From assembly GCA_039621445.1 (NCBI GenBank), contig CP154957.1:42131474-42195473 (forward strand): 64,000 nucleotides of DNA, in the 5' to 3' direction. Both the position numbers and the translations under genes were made by a program. Of the stretch, positions 10,880 through 21,925 are shown in pieces. A model generated the notes under the pieces. It was not told where the DNA came from and made no database searches. It was given only the letters and a program-made list of their open reading frames with translations. Position 1 is the first letter of the stretch, and each line of letters opens with the position of its first letter. This DNA is from Euglena gracilis. Taxonomy: Eukaryota; Euglenida; Euglenophyceae; Euglenales.

Positions 10880-11355
10880 GGCCGGCGGACAAGCGCAATT
10901 TTGCCCGTGGCGGGCGTGCGTAAAACGCAGCGGTTACCGCCCGGGAGGCCCGAAAAACACTTTGGTTAACGGACGTGCAGAAGAGCGTCGTTTTTCGGTC
11001 ATTTTCGGCCGAAATCGACTGCGTCCGCACTCCAAAAACGAGCGCTCTGCCCCGGCTAGAGGTCGGCCATCCTTTACCTGATCGTTGCCAATTGCGGCGG
11101 GCGGACAGGCGCAATTTTGCCCGCGGCGGGCGTGCGTAAAACGCAGCGGTTACCGCCCGGGAGGCCCAAAATAACACTTTGGTTAACGGACGTGCATAAA
11201 AACGTCGTTTTTCGGTCATTTTCTGCCGAAATTGGCTGCGTCCGCACTCCAAAAAAAACAAGCGCTCTGCACCGGCTAGAGGTTGGCGATCCTTTACCTG
11301 ATTGTTGCGAAGAGCGGCGGGCGGACAGGCGCAATTTTGCCCGCGGCGGGCGCCC
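10880..11355 (+). repeat. 222-bp GC-rich tandem repeat, about 2.2 units
   Basis: Units start at about 10880, 11099 and 11322 (last one partial) with GGCGGACAGGCGCAATTTTG. Unit features are TTTTCGGTCATTTTCGGCCG and CGGTTACCGCCCGGGAGGCC. Units 1 and 2 differ at only a few positions, so the array is young. It begins immediately after the DIRS terminal repeat. Apparent 100-190 aa frames across it are repeats of one another, not genes. Confidence 0.9.
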
Positions 11356-11441
11356 CTATGGTGTGGCTACCAACCGCATCAGCATCAAGCAGGCCAGATA
11401 GACCAAACGCTAGCAGTAAGCCTTATGGTATGTGTTCCAAC

Positions 11442-11756
11442 CAGGCTTGCGCTTTGTCGGGTGCCTACCCCACGGGAGGGGGGTGGGTGCTAGGGGCAGG
11501 CACCCCATAGCGCCCGATCCGACCCCCCCCCCCGGGGGGGTAGGGTTTTGGGGGGTGCCTGCCCCTAGCAGGCACCCCCCTCCGACCCCGGCGCCTGAAG
11601 GCGCCGGGGGCCCGGAAAAGGCCATTTTCAATGAAAATTTTCTTGGTCCGGCCCGGACCCCGATCCCCCCCTGGGGGGGGGGTGTGCCTGCTAGGGGCGG
11701 GCACCCTATAGCCCCCCCCCCCCCTCCCCCCCCCCCGGTCGGTAAGCACAAGCATG
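11442..11756. mobile_element. hAT-type MITE with G/C-run hairpins
   Basis: 315 bp with terminal inverted repeats CAGGCTTGCGCTT / CATGCTTGTGCTT. Flanking 8-mers GTTCCAAC (11434-11441) and GTTGCAAC (11757-11764) match at 7 of 8 positions, the target duplication length of hAT transposons. The inside is long C and G runs, repeats of CTAGGGGCAGGCACC and a central GGCGCC hairpin (near 11592-11608). A partial second copy lies at 51720-51822. No coding capacity. Confidence 0.78.
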
Positions 11757-11764
11757 GTTGCAAC

Positions 11765-13620
11765 AACAAGATATTCTGGAGAGAGTGAGGGAGAAGAGAG
11801 GAGAGTGCATGCACACCCCCAAAGGAACATTTGCTTAAAAACCCTGGCACAGTAGGCAACAAAACTAATCAGTTTGCAAATCTTGTGCCAAAATGCCTTG
11901 TGAACAACAGAAGCAAAAACAGGGCTTACAATCAGGAGGGCAGAAACCGTTCTTGAGACAAACCAGGGCAATCAATGACAAACTCCAAAAAATAGACCAA
12001 AGCAGAAAAAGAAGCAAATGATAATTGAAAAAAAATATTTGATGGATGGAACACTTCAATGGAGTATCAATTACAAACTGCCTTGACCACGTGTCGGTTT
12101 TCATTTTCTTTTGGAAGTGGGTCCTGAGGCAAACTGCCCAACCGAAATTTGCATTTTTCAGGGTTTTTTTTGCTGCTGCTGGACCGTCAAAAAGGGCCAA
12201 CAACTGGTACAACGACGAAAAATTGGTTAAATGGAAAAATTTTCTGATTTATTGGTGTGAGTTGCTGTTTTAGGCCATTTCTGCGTTGTTTTCCCCTCTG
12301 TGTGCACTGCCGTTTCTCGGCCAGTCAAATTTTCCAGCCTCTGAGCTCCAGGGCTGGAAAAAAAGCTGCTTGTTTGGTGGAGTCCCCGGGGGATTGGGGG
12401 AAATTTTCTTAAGCAACGCCCTGGGCCTTGTTCATGTATTTTGAAAGCCCACCCACCGCCCAAAATCCACCCGAAATCCCAAAGTGGGCAGAGACCCCTT
12501 GGAAATTTCCAGCCCTGCTGGGGGGGGGGGGTCTCGTCAAACCATTCACATTACTATCGGAAAAACATCCCACATTGGGGCCACAAAAACGCACAAAAAA
12601 AAACAGCACTTCTTCAACTACTCAAAAAAAAAACTTTCGGCACTTTGGGTTTCTCTGGGTTTCTGGCGCCTTCAGAACCGGGGTACCTTGGGGTGGGAAA
12701 GGTCGGACGCACCTCAAAAGACAGCACTAAACCACCAGGGGTCTTCTAAGTTAAAAAGAAGCCTGGAACTGGGGAACAGTTTAAGCCAAGGCCAGGGAAC
12801 GTTTATGACACTTTCTGTGCCATACAATAGGATTGCCCAGAAGATATGCCTGCTTGTGGGGCTTCTCAACAGTGAGCCCCTTCGAAATCCATGGTGTCGA
12901 CAAGGATGCCATCTCCAAGCACTTCCAATGTGTCTTTCTCCCCAAGGACCCAGGCACCTACACCATCGTGCATAACACGCCCTGGCTTCAATGCGATACA
13001 ACAAACGGAAAATGCAACAAAATCCTGTTGTCAAAATATGAATAAAAAGTGCCAAAAAGAAATAAATTCCATAAAATCTCGTCGCAGCGGACAAACTTCT
13101 GTGGAGAGGACTTGATTATATTCACCTCTCAAATATTCAAGATGGTTCATTGCACAACATCGTGAAAGAATTCAACAAAAGTTGAAAATCCTGTGTCAAA
13201 AATAACAATGTTAGAAATGAAAAACTAATATACAGAACGATTTCCTCAGCCGCAAACCACCCAAAACTGATTTTTTTTTGGGACCGACAATCATCAAAAA
13301 TGCCATTTTTGACCAAAATTTGCCGAAAAGTGCCAATTTGGGGGTTTAGGGTCATTTGGGGGGTCAGGTTTTCATCAACAATTGCTTGAATTATAACCCC
13401 CTTCGGCTGACCAACCAAACCAGATCCTGTAAACCCCGGAGGGTTTATAAGTGGGGAGGTTATTTTTTTTCACGGTACAAGTGCACATGACAAACCTCTG
13501 AGATGCTCTCAAAACGTTTATTGAAGCAAGGGTGCCCTCTACAGTGAGACAGGGATGTTTTGGAAGTTTCATTTCCCAGACACTTTATTTTTGTTCTGCC
13601 CTTGGGGCCAGAACACAGGT
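11765..13620. other. No firm gene; one possible exon at 12833-13045
   Basis: Mostly unremarkable sequence with G runs near 12525-12535. The plus-strand frame at 12833-13045 contains FLPKDPGTYTIVH, which resembles the end of an Ig-like/filamin-type beta sandwich, and a possible acceptor lies upstream (CTTCTCAACAG). The similarity is short and could be chance. The rest, 13046-13620, shows nothing I can name. Confidence 0.25.
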
Positions 13621-13628
13621 GACCCAAC

Positions 13629-13915
13629 CAGGGGTTATTTTTTAAGACCGGGGGGTCCCCCCCACTCACCCACCCACTGGGGGGGGGGGCAGCCCACCCG
13701 GGGGGGGGGGTCCCGGGGACCCAACCCACTTTTCCCGAAAAGGCCAAAAAATCGCAAAGTGCTAAAAAAAAGCATCTTTTTCAAAAACTTTCAGCGCCTT
13801 CGGCGCCGAAAAGTATACCCCACCCCCGTCTGGGGGACCCCCCCTGGGGGGGGGGGGTCGGCCGGACCCACCCCCCTCCCCCCCCCCTGGGGTCCAAAGA
13901 CTAAAAAATCCCCTG
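13629..13915. mobile_element. hAT-type MITE (family with 35519-35787), copy 1
   Basis: 287 bp; ends CAGGGGTTATTTTTTAA and, on the other strand, CAGGGGATTTTTTAG. Flanking 8-mers GACCCAAC (13621-13628) and GTCCCAAC (13916-13923) match at 7 of 8. The centre has CAGCGCCTTCGGCGCCG, and long G/C runs lie on both sides. Body words such as CGAAAAGGCCAAAAAATCGC recur in the copy at 35.5 kb. Confidence 0.82.
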
Positions 13916-14144
13916 GTCCCAACCCACGACGCAAATTGGGGATCCAAATTGGGGAATATATGCCATTCTGTACCAATGATTGTTCTCTGGGGCATACGAC
14001 ACATTTCATTTGATCATGCGCATAATAACGCTGGAAGTGTTTTTTATAGTAAAATTGTCAACCAGTATTTGTCCCCCCCTCCCAAAGATGTTGCGGAAGT
14101 CTTTGGCCGCGATAAGTACAGAACATCGTAAAAGACATCAAGGT

Positions 14145-14444
14145 CGGGCTGAGTTTGACCAACCCCGGGGGAGGGGGATCTCAGGGTGCCCTGGAGTGTC
14201 TGGGCAGGCAGCACCCCCGCCTCAGGGGAGGGGGTCAGTGCCTGCCTGGTTGCAGGCCAAAAGTGCCCACAAAATGGATGGGTTTTTCTGGGTTGCCGGC
14301 GCCGACAGTGCCTTGGCCGAGTGCCCAGGCACTTTTCGCCCTGTGCCCCCCGGGGCGGAGTCGGATCTGGGTGCCTCGGAGTGCTTGCCCAGGCAGGCAT
14401 CCCCCCCCCCTGGTGGGGTTGGCACCGCACTGAAATTCAACCTG
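14145..14444. mobile_element. hAT-type MITE (CAGGCTG family), older copy
   Basis: About 300 bp; ends CGGGCTGAGTTTGA and (other strand) CAGGTTGAATTTCA, then CCAACCCC. Flanking 8-mers ATCAAGGT (14137-14144) and ATCAGGAT (14445-14452) agree at 6 of 8. Inside are repeated GTGCCTGCCCAGGCAGGCA-like hairpins and a GCCGGCGCCGAC centre. The same family in the same orientation lies 120 bp downstream. Confidence 0.75.
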
Positions 14445-14560
14445 ATCAGGATGTGCATCAGCTGGTGAGAGTTGCCTTGCATGGCCGAATGGGACCGCGA
14501 GCAACACCTCCGGGTGAAATGCAAGGGGGGGGGGGGTATTGGTTTGATTTCTCTGGGGAT

Positions 14561-14845
14561 CAGGCTGTTTTTTACCAACCCCGGGGGGGGGGAGGGGGGG
14601 TCCGGAGTGCCTATGAGTGCCTGCCCAGGCAGGCACTACCCCCCCCCCGGGGGGTCGGATTTCCTGTGCCCAGGCACATTCCTTTTGAAAAACGGCAATT
14701 TTTGGCTCCCCCGCGCCTTCGGCGCCGGGTCTGTGCTAGGGCACTTTTGGCTGTGTGCCCTACCCCCCCCCCGGGGGGGGGGTTCGGATTTGGAGTGCCT
14801 TGGGGTGCCCGGGGTGGGGTCGGCACCCGACTAAAATACAGCCTG
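14561..14845. mobile_element. hAT-type MITE (CAGGCTG family), younger copy with perfect TSD
   Basis: 285 bp; ends CAGGCTGTTTTTTA and (other strand) CAGGCTGTATTTTAG. The target duplication CTGGGGAT is perfect at 14553-14560 and 14846-14853. Central hairpin CGCGCCTTCGGCGCCG near 14712. It contains a long GTGCCTGCCCAGGCAGGCAC palindrome. No coding capacity. It must have used a hAT-type transposase in trans. Confidence 0.9.
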
Positions 14846-14853
14846 CTGGGGAT

Positions 14854-16390
14854 CCAATCAGTCCTCAACCAATTTTCCATAATTGATTCCCTTGATTCAA
14901 CGTTCACAAGAGAACGTTGTTTCGTTGTTGTTTTTGAATGGGATGACTCTCTCCATTCCCAAGGCATGTGTTGCCCATCGGTGACAAAAACACATGTACA
15001 GAATCCCTATAGATTAATAGTCAAGGGGGGATTCAAGGCATCGGGGGTTCTAAGTGAGGATCAAATCGGAAGGAGGGGAAATGGGGCAAGTACGGTCCCA
15101 TGCGCACACACACATTCATATACGTTGCCGCCATATGTCCTCTGGGGGCCATATAGTTGTTCCGGGGGGGGTATGGCTTGACCCGGTTTCCACTAAAGTC
15201 AGGGTTTTTTTTCCAGGAATTGGGCTGGAATTACGGCCGGAGTTCCATAAGGGTTGAATAAACGGCAACTTAGGAGAAGGCCGAAATTAGGCCAAATTCG
15301 GGAGATATTTAGGCAAAAGGTGGGCTTTAAAAAAAATCCGCCGAAATCGGGCTTTAATCCTGAGTTGGGCCAAATTTCAACGCACCGATCCCAACTCTAT
15401 TCCCAGAAAAAAAAAACACACCCTCCACAAATCCCACAACAGTTGCCTGATTTCACCATGTTTCCCGGGCGCCATGTGACAGAAAGCCCGAAAGTGGGAA
15501 GTGGTCAACCCCCCTCCCCGGGAACAACCACTGGCCCAACCCAGGGCCCAAGAGTGGTTGGCTGTCACATGCACGTATACATGTCCACATAATTAAATAT
15601 GTGTGCACAAATGCATGTGTGTGTACATGAGGGTTTCCCACAGATTCATACTGTCAACTCTGGAATCCAGTTAGCAATTATTCAAATTATTCGCCATTGT
15701 TCGAGCGTCCAGATTTTCAATTTCCTTTGAACAAAAATAGCCACAGAAATTGGAATACAGTATAATTTTTTCGATATTTTGTGGTATTTTGCAGAATTCT
15801 GTGAACCAGAAATTTGCAAACTTTGGGGGAAAAAATGAGTTTCTGAAGGATGGTACAGTTTCCTGGGGTCAAAGTTGATTTTGTTTTGGGGAATTGGCCA
15901 GTTTGGACCACTTTTGTCCATTTAGGGTTAGGTTCTGACCGGAATCCTGGAGGGCCTCCATTCTTGGGAATTTAGGGGAGAAGCTAGCCAACCTCCAACC
16001 AGGTTAAGGCAAATTTAGGTCGAATTTGGCGAAATTCTGACAAAAGTGCAACATAGCGCCTAACTTGGTCCCAAAATCTTCCAATGTTCGGTGTGCCGAC
16101 CCTAACCTTAACCGGGGGGGGGGGGGATGCACTGCACGGCTTCAAAAAAAAAAATGCACAAAAATGCGTAAAAATGTGCAAAATCTGAGAGAAAAGGCGC
16201 AAAAATCACGAAATGGGAAAATTGCGAAAGACACACACAAAAAATGGCACCAAAATTACAAGATTTGCCTGGAATTAAGAGGAAAAAATGACAGTTTCAG
16301 AAAACTTCGAGAACTTTAAAAAAATAACAAACTGTATGGAATTAAGAGGAAAAAATATCAGTTTCAGAAAAACTCAAAAAATGCAAAAAA
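14854..16390. other. No gene recognised
   Basis: A/T-rich sequence with one G-run block (15160s) and a 14-G run near 16115. No open frame resembles a known family. Confidence 0.4.
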
Positions 16391-16398
16391 TGCAAAAA

Positions 16399-16667
16399 AT
16401 TGTATGTATGTATGCATGTATGTATGCATGCATGCATGCATATATGTATGTATGCATGCATGCGCATATGTATACATGCATGCATATGGATGGATGGATG
16501 GATGGATTGATGGATGGATGGATGGATGGATGGATGGATGGATGGATGGATGGATGGATGGATGGATGGATGGCTGGATGGCTGGCTGGCTGGATGGATG
16601 GATGGATGTGGATGTGCGTGTGCGTGTATGTATGCATGTAAATATGTCTATCTGTCTCTGTCTGCCA

Positions 16668-16698
<31 letters not shown>

Positions 16699-16850
16699 CA
16701 TCCGTCCGTCTGTCTGTCTGTATGTGTATGCATGTGTGTATATATGCATGTGTGCACACATACATGCACGGCACGCATGGTTGCATGCATACATACATGC
16801 ATGTATGCATGTATGCATACATACATGTATGCGTGATTCAAGGGAAGGTG
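16399..16850. repeat. Compound tetranucleotide microsatellite
   Basis: Successive (TATG/CATG)n, (GATG)n (about 30 units, 16485-16605), (GTCT)n (16645-16725) and again (CATG/CATA)n. Open frames up to 204 aa run through all phases (His-Pro-Ser-Ile, Met-Asp-Gly-Trp repeats) and are artefacts. Confidence 0.95.
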
Positions 16851-16920
16851 TTGAACCACACCCAGCTTCCGACTTGAACCTTCAAAATTTGCAGCATGCC
16901 GCCATTCCCATTTGGCCCTG

Positions 16921-17228
16921 GCCGAGCCAATAGTCGAAACGCCCTGGTCTCCCTCTCTCCGGGAAGCGCGCCGCGTTGACGGTCCCACCGCAGAAGGTGA
17001 GGCCGTACGCCGCGGCGTGCCACCCAGCGGCCGCGTACCAGTGGAAGTGGGAGGCCTTGGCCCCGTAGATGTAGGCGCTCGTCAAGAACCGCAGCGCGCA
17101 GAACGTCGCACCGAGGGCCGCGCGGCCTTTGATGCTTCGGAGGGTAAGCGAGGCGGCGATGGCGAGCATTGCGATGGCGTAGAAGCCGGCGGCGAGGGCC
17201 CGCTGAATGGCCCAGGCGGCGGCACGTC
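16921..17228 (-). CDS. PAQR family receptor, C-terminal-half exon (partial)
   Basis: PAQR proteins (adiponectin/progestin receptors, haemolysin III) are seven-helix membrane proteins with a buried metal site. On the minus strand, from a plausible acceptor (GGGGCTAAG before 17228), the frame gives hydrophobic helices and ends [16 protein letters not shown], the family signature R-x-P-E-R-x-x-P-G-x-F-D. In the family this is followed by S-H-Q-x-x-H; here the frame reads GQGQMGM, lacking the metal-binding His, so either an intron starts here or the copy is damaged. No GT donor lies exactly at the break. The exon is GC-rich against an AT-rich surrounding. The matching N-terminal exons lie at 27.0-28.0 kb on the same strand. 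Confidence 0.72.
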
Positions 17229-17347
17229 CTTAGCCCCCGCTGTTTGGTGTGCGCATTGGTGGAGCCACGTTTCACAAATGATGGAGGTTTGGAGAAAGAG
17301 CAACTGTTCCCTCATTTAATTTCTCTGACCAGGGGGGGTAAACAAGG

Positions 17348-17482
17348 GTAAACAAGGTAAGTCCCGCCAGGCTCCGGCCACCTCCACATACACAGACAAA
17401 ATGAGCCAGAGGCGAACAACAGCGCCAGGCCAGAAGAAGGGATAAAAGGCACCAAAAAAACAGCCACAGTGCACACAGGGGG
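17348..17482 (+). repeat. Direct repeat (copy 1) bounding 17.35-18.40 kb
   Basis: About 135 bp, starting GTAAACAAGGTAAGTCCCGC and ending CACAGTGCACACAGGGGG; practically identical at 18269-18404. The two copies bracket a 790-bp interior that itself holds diverged tandem units. It resembles an LTR-like or TRIM layout, but there are no TG..CA ends, primer-binding site or clear target duplication. Confidence 0.85.
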
Positions 17483-18268
17483 ACCACCCACGCCGGCCGT
17501 GGGGCCACGCACTCGCGTGGCATCTCCTGGGACCCAGGTTGCTGCAGGCATGAGTCGGCCATAAAAATGTAGCAACTTGGGCTCAGAGGGGTGTGTCCGA
17601 CAGCAAAAGAGGGGCTCTCGCGTCCCCTGCCTCCCCATTGCCTGAAGAGTCGACCCAGGTTGGGAGGTGCTGGAAACCGATGACCACCCTTGGGGTCTTG
17701 GAGCAGTAGACCCCCACACAGACCATACAGACAAGAGAGGAAAGAGGAGAGACCTGGGCCGTGGACTAGAGTAGCTGCAGGCACGAGCAGGCCGGAAAAA
17801 CTGCAGTGAAGGAGGCTCGGAAGGGCGTGTCCGCCAGCAAAAGAGGGGCTCTCGCGTCCCCTGCCTCCCCATAGCCTGAAGAGTCGAACCAGGTTGGGAG
17901 GTGCTGGAAACCGATGAACGCCATTTCCTGGGTCGTGGACTAGAGTAGCCGGCTGGGAGCGGTGAAGGAGACCCAGGGGGGTGGACCCGGCAGCTGAAAT
18001 TAGGTTCGCCTTTGCCCCCAGGAGGGGGGGTGCCTGACCGGGTTCCAAGTGGGTGTGCTTGTGGGACAGGGCTGCCCCGGGAGGTGCCTCCGGGCCTGGA
18101 ACAGACCTACCCATGAGTTTGTTCCCAATTGAGTGGACCTGTCCACTGAGTTGGGAACCACACCTGCTGGGGTCGTGGACTGGAGTAACCGGTGCGTCGT
18201 CACGGTGAAGGAGACCCCCCCTAACCAAAGTGGAGTATGTGCCTGGCGGGCGCTTGGTGGCCGGCGTC
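17483..18268. repeat. About 230-bp diverged tandem units
   Basis: A block from about 17600-17695 (AAAGAGGGGCTCTCGCGTCC, GTTGGGAGGTGCTGGAAACC) recurs at 17840-17920, and CGTGGACTAGAGTAGC recurs at 17761, 17936 and (variant) 18174. A 334-aa minus-strand open frame crosses the whole block and repeats itself; I regard it as a composition effect. Confidence 0.75.
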
Positions 18269-18404
18269 GTAAACAAGGTAAGTCCCGCCAGGCTCCGGCC
18301 ACCTCCACATACACAGACAAAATGAGCCAGAGGCGAACAACAGCGCCAGGCCAGAAGAAGGGATAAAAGGCACCAAAAAAACAGCCACAGTGCACACAGG
18401 GGGG
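18269..18404 (+). repeat. Direct repeat (copy 2) bounding 17.35-18.40 kb
   Basis: Near-identical copy of 17348-17482. The high identity implies recent duplication or recent LTR-like transposition. Confidence 0.85.
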
Positions 18405-19265
18405 ATTGATATTGGGAAAAAATTGGAAATACTGCGGAAATTGCTGGTTTGGAAATTAATACACTTCTGCTGGAGGGGACTCAGAAATGTTTGATTTGGT
18501 CATTTTGCCACATAGATATAAATATAGATATAAATTTTGAGCCTTTATTCACAACTTTTCTTCCCAATAATTTTTCCCAACAAAAAGATAAAAAAACAAA
18601 AAAACATGATTTTGTAATTTCAGGAACATGCTGATTCTGGAAATATGGAAATTCTTGGATGAGAAATCCAAAAATGGTCATAAAACCAACGAAAACTTTG
18701 GTGTCAGGTAAAATCTGGTCAGGATGCGGAATTTTTTTAAATCCAAAAATTATTTTCCAGCAGAAAAGGGGGAACCTTTAAAAAAAAAAGCCAAAAATTT
18801 TCCAGAATTTGTCAGAATTTGCAAAGTTTGGCAAATTTTGACAAACTTGCAACAAAATAGCAAAAAAAAAAGCTCCTGGGCACCTTTGTGGAACGTTTGA
18901 GAAATTCATTTTGCCTTAAATTTCACAAGTACAAAGTGCAGAAACTGCAGAAATTGCGGGAAAATTGCAGAAAAGCTGCGGAAATTGCGGGAAATTGCAG
19001 AAATTGCGGAAACATTGCGGCTATCAATTCCCCACCCTCCTCTGACGTTTTGCACCCACTCATTTCTTTCGGGCAGTTGCCACCACCTTGATGGACCCAA
19101 TCCCAACAGCCGAATTAAATGGCAAAAGCCCAAAAGCCCAATGAGACCATCTACCCTGTATCCAATGGATATGACATCAGTTGCAGTGTCGACTTCCCAA
19201 ACCACCGTGTCAGGACAGTAATTGACCAATAGATGCATATGGTTGGAGAGCATGACAAAGACGGA
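18405..19265. other. No gene recognised
   Basis: A-rich sequence with short imperfect repeats (GCGGAAATTGCGGGAAATTGC near 18960-19010). If the PAQR exons form one gene this is intron. Confidence 0.4.
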
Positions 19266-19270
19266 ACCTT

Positions 19271-20842
19271 CTCAGGCGGCCTAACTCGCACTTGGCTTTG
19301 AACGTGACTGTGAAATTGCGCCGAAGCGCAATCTTGCAAAAAAGTTCTGCTTTCCAACACCGAGGCCCGATTCTCAGGACAGTCCGCATTAGTGACTCCC
19401 TACACCCCAGGGCCTGGGCACGAAAGCAACAACTTGGAACTCTACGGTCTACGGGCACAGGGCCCAGTGTGCATGAACCCAAAGCGCTGGGAAACGAAAC
19501 GAGGGAACTCCATTGTGCAGTTGTGCAATGTCGCAACAATTTTTCATCACAAAAAAATGCAAAGTCGGCACAATTTTTTTTATTTTTTTGTAATTCTACA
19601 TATAAATGAGCATTGCCGCACTTACGCAATAATAACAATATACATATTAACATGGGTTTTCATTGCGCCACAGCGCAAGGGCACGGCACGCTTATGTGGA
19701 ATGGAATAAATTTAAATTGAATTGAATTAAATTTAAGAGTTATATTGCGCCACGTTGCAATAGAAATACAATCACAAAAAATTCTAAAGCAGCATGGCTG
19801 TTGTGCTGATGCGCAATTTTACTGCTCGAAACTTATCCCACAACGGAGGGAGAGAACGACTCTGGTAGAGTGTGAACACCAGAGGGGATGGAGCACAAAA
19901 TGTAGGACAGGTGGGCAGAAGCCTTCTCTCGGTCATGTTATCTTGAAATTGGGTAAACATTGCGCTTCGACGCAACACCCATGGTGCTTTTGCAATTTAA
20001 AAACTGCATTTCTATTGCGCTTTGACGCAATGTGACTCTTAAATTTCCATTCTACATAAGCGTGCCCATTCTGCTTTGGCGCAACAATTATCAATTTCTT
20101 GTTATTTTTAATGTGGGTGGAGAGAGCAGTCCTGCAAGCATCTTATTACCAGAGCGGACAGAGTAAGGTGGAGGAAAACCTTGCCTGCCCTTGATGTGTG
20201 AATGCAACCACCAACGTGTCTTGCCCTATGCGTTGTGAGCCCAAATGCCAGTGCCAGTGCCACTGGCCAGTGTCCATCACCATCGCCTTCTATGCCTGGC
20301 ACTGCGGGGCCTGGTGTTTCTCACCAGACGTTGGGACAAGACCCTGGGCTTGCTTGCCCTCAATCCCCCAACTCCTCCACCTGGGTGGTTCCTGCTGTAC
20401 TGCTCCTCACGCTTCAAGCACCCAGGGATCGCAACTCCATGGCACACCGGTTTTCCACAACGTGTGTGTGGAGTCCACCCTCTGGACGCCTCAGCAGGCA
20501 ACCCTTCATGAGCATATCGCAGAGCCTGAAAAAAACAACTAAAAAGTACAAAATTCATCCAGCGTGTGTAGCACCATCTGGGGAACACAGTCAAGGCTTC
20601 AATAACGAGGGACTCACAATGGGGGTTTTGGCACTGTTTTGGGAAAATTCACAGGCCGAAAAATACCAAAATTGGGCCTGTTCCCTGGGTCCCAACGTTA
20701 GCAAATGATGCGCGTGCCATCGCAGAGGGTCCCCGCGGAACCAGAGGGTCAAAAGGGAGGGTTTCACCGCCGGGTTTCACATGGATTGCAACATTGCGCT
20801 TCGGCGCAATGCAAAAATCAAATGCGAGTTTGGCCGCCTGAG
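19271..20842. mobile_element. Inverted-repeat element N-A (AGGCGGCC ends, 5-bp TSD)
   Basis: 1572 bp. Left end CTCAGGCGGCCTAACTCGCA, right end (other strand) CTCAGGCGGCCAAACTCGCA, then about 60 bp of weaker inverted similarity that includes ATTGCGCCGAAGCGCAAT on both sides. ACCTT flanks both ends (19266-19270, 20843-20847), a probable 5-bp target duplication. The interior has at least five further ATTGCGC-loop-GCGCAA palindromes and open frames of unknown type, no recognisable transposase. Sister of element N-B at 21131-24573. Confidence 0.8.
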
Positions 20843-21225
20843 ACCTTGGGTGGGGTTTATCGGAACCCCCCCTCCCACTGTCCAGATGCCGTTTTCGGGA
20901 CTCTCCCCCAGTGCCAACCCCTCCCCGACGAGACAGATTGAAAATTTGACCCCACAAACGGCATTTTGGCACCTGAATATTGCCTCAAAGAAATCCGGCC
21001 TGGGCAAAATTATTTATCCCAAAATTTATCATATATTTCAGGAGAAAAAAGTTGTGAAAAAAATCCCCACAGCATTAAACTGTGTTCAAACCATGATGCA
21101 CACAGGCTGTGAAAATGGTGTTCTGTCCCTCTTAGGCGGCCGAATTCGCACTTAAGGGTTTTTCCTTTGAAATGGGCGCATTTGCGCAAATGCGCAAATT
21201 TTACGTAACCCCTGGGACCCTGTAC

Positions 21226-21616
21226 CAGGGTTCGATATAAGGACAGGTGGGGGGGGTGGTCCGGACCCCCCCCTGCGGGCCAGGAGGGGGGGGGGGCCAC
21301 CCCCCCCACCTAAACAGGTGCGCGGTCAGGGTGGCCGAAAATTTTTGACCCCCCAAAACGACCAAAAGTGCCACTTTGGGCACTTTTTGGGCAAAAATGT
21401 GCCAAAAATGCAAAAAAAATTCGGCGCGAAGCGCCGGAGGAAAAAATTGACCCTTTTTGGGGGGGGTCCCGGGAACCCCCCCGAGGGTCGGTCTGGACCC
21501 CCCTGGCAGGTGGGGGGGGGGTGGTCCGGACCCCCCCCCCTGCGGGCCAGGAGGGGGGGGTGGGGGGGACACCCCCCCCACCTAAGCCATGTACGCCCTC
21601 CTTATATCAAACCCTG
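21226..21616. mobile_element. hAT-type MITE with perfect 8-bp TSD, nested in N-B
   Basis: 391 bp. Ends CAGGGTTCGATATAAGGA and (other strand) CAGGGTTTGATATAAGGA. CCCTGTAC is perfectly duplicated at 21218-21225 and 21617-21624. Both sides have paired G/C runs with TGGTCCGGACC palindromes, and the centre has TTCGGCGCGAAGCGCCGGAG. The central 240 bp is repeated at 30560-30790, and a lone end (CCTTATATCGAACCCTG) sits near 31327-31345. Confidence 0.92.
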
Positions 21617-21925
21617 CCCTGTACCCTGACACCCGGAACACGATTTAAGAACCGTTACACCCCTGTATTGGAGGGGATTAACTCCCAGAAGTTTGGTGTG
21701 AATGCTGCTTACCAGGTGACGTTAACAGGGCTGAGGGTGAGACTTGTGCTGTTGTACATCAAACAGGAGAGAGGCACACACCCCTTGTAACGACACTTGG
21801 AAACGGTGCTGACGTGCTGGTTGAACTGGCTGTGATACTGCCGCCACCGGTAAGAACACACTGAGTCTCATTAGATCACAACACCACAGACACACAGACT
21901 ACATGAGGCAGCCGTCGCGCAATTG

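Noticed and set aside
10695-11401. Overlapping 90-190 aa ORFs
   Set aside because: All lie in the 222-bp satellite and repeat between units.
16364-16988. Open frames up to 204 aa on both strands
   Set aside because: They are translations of the tetranucleotide microsatellite (His-Pro-Ser-Ile, Met-Asp-Gly-Trp repeats), open in several phases at once.
17272-18276. 334-aa minus-strand ORF
   Set aside because: It spans diverged tandem repeats, repeats its own peptide twice, and shows no domain; GC-rich sequence keeps the frame open.
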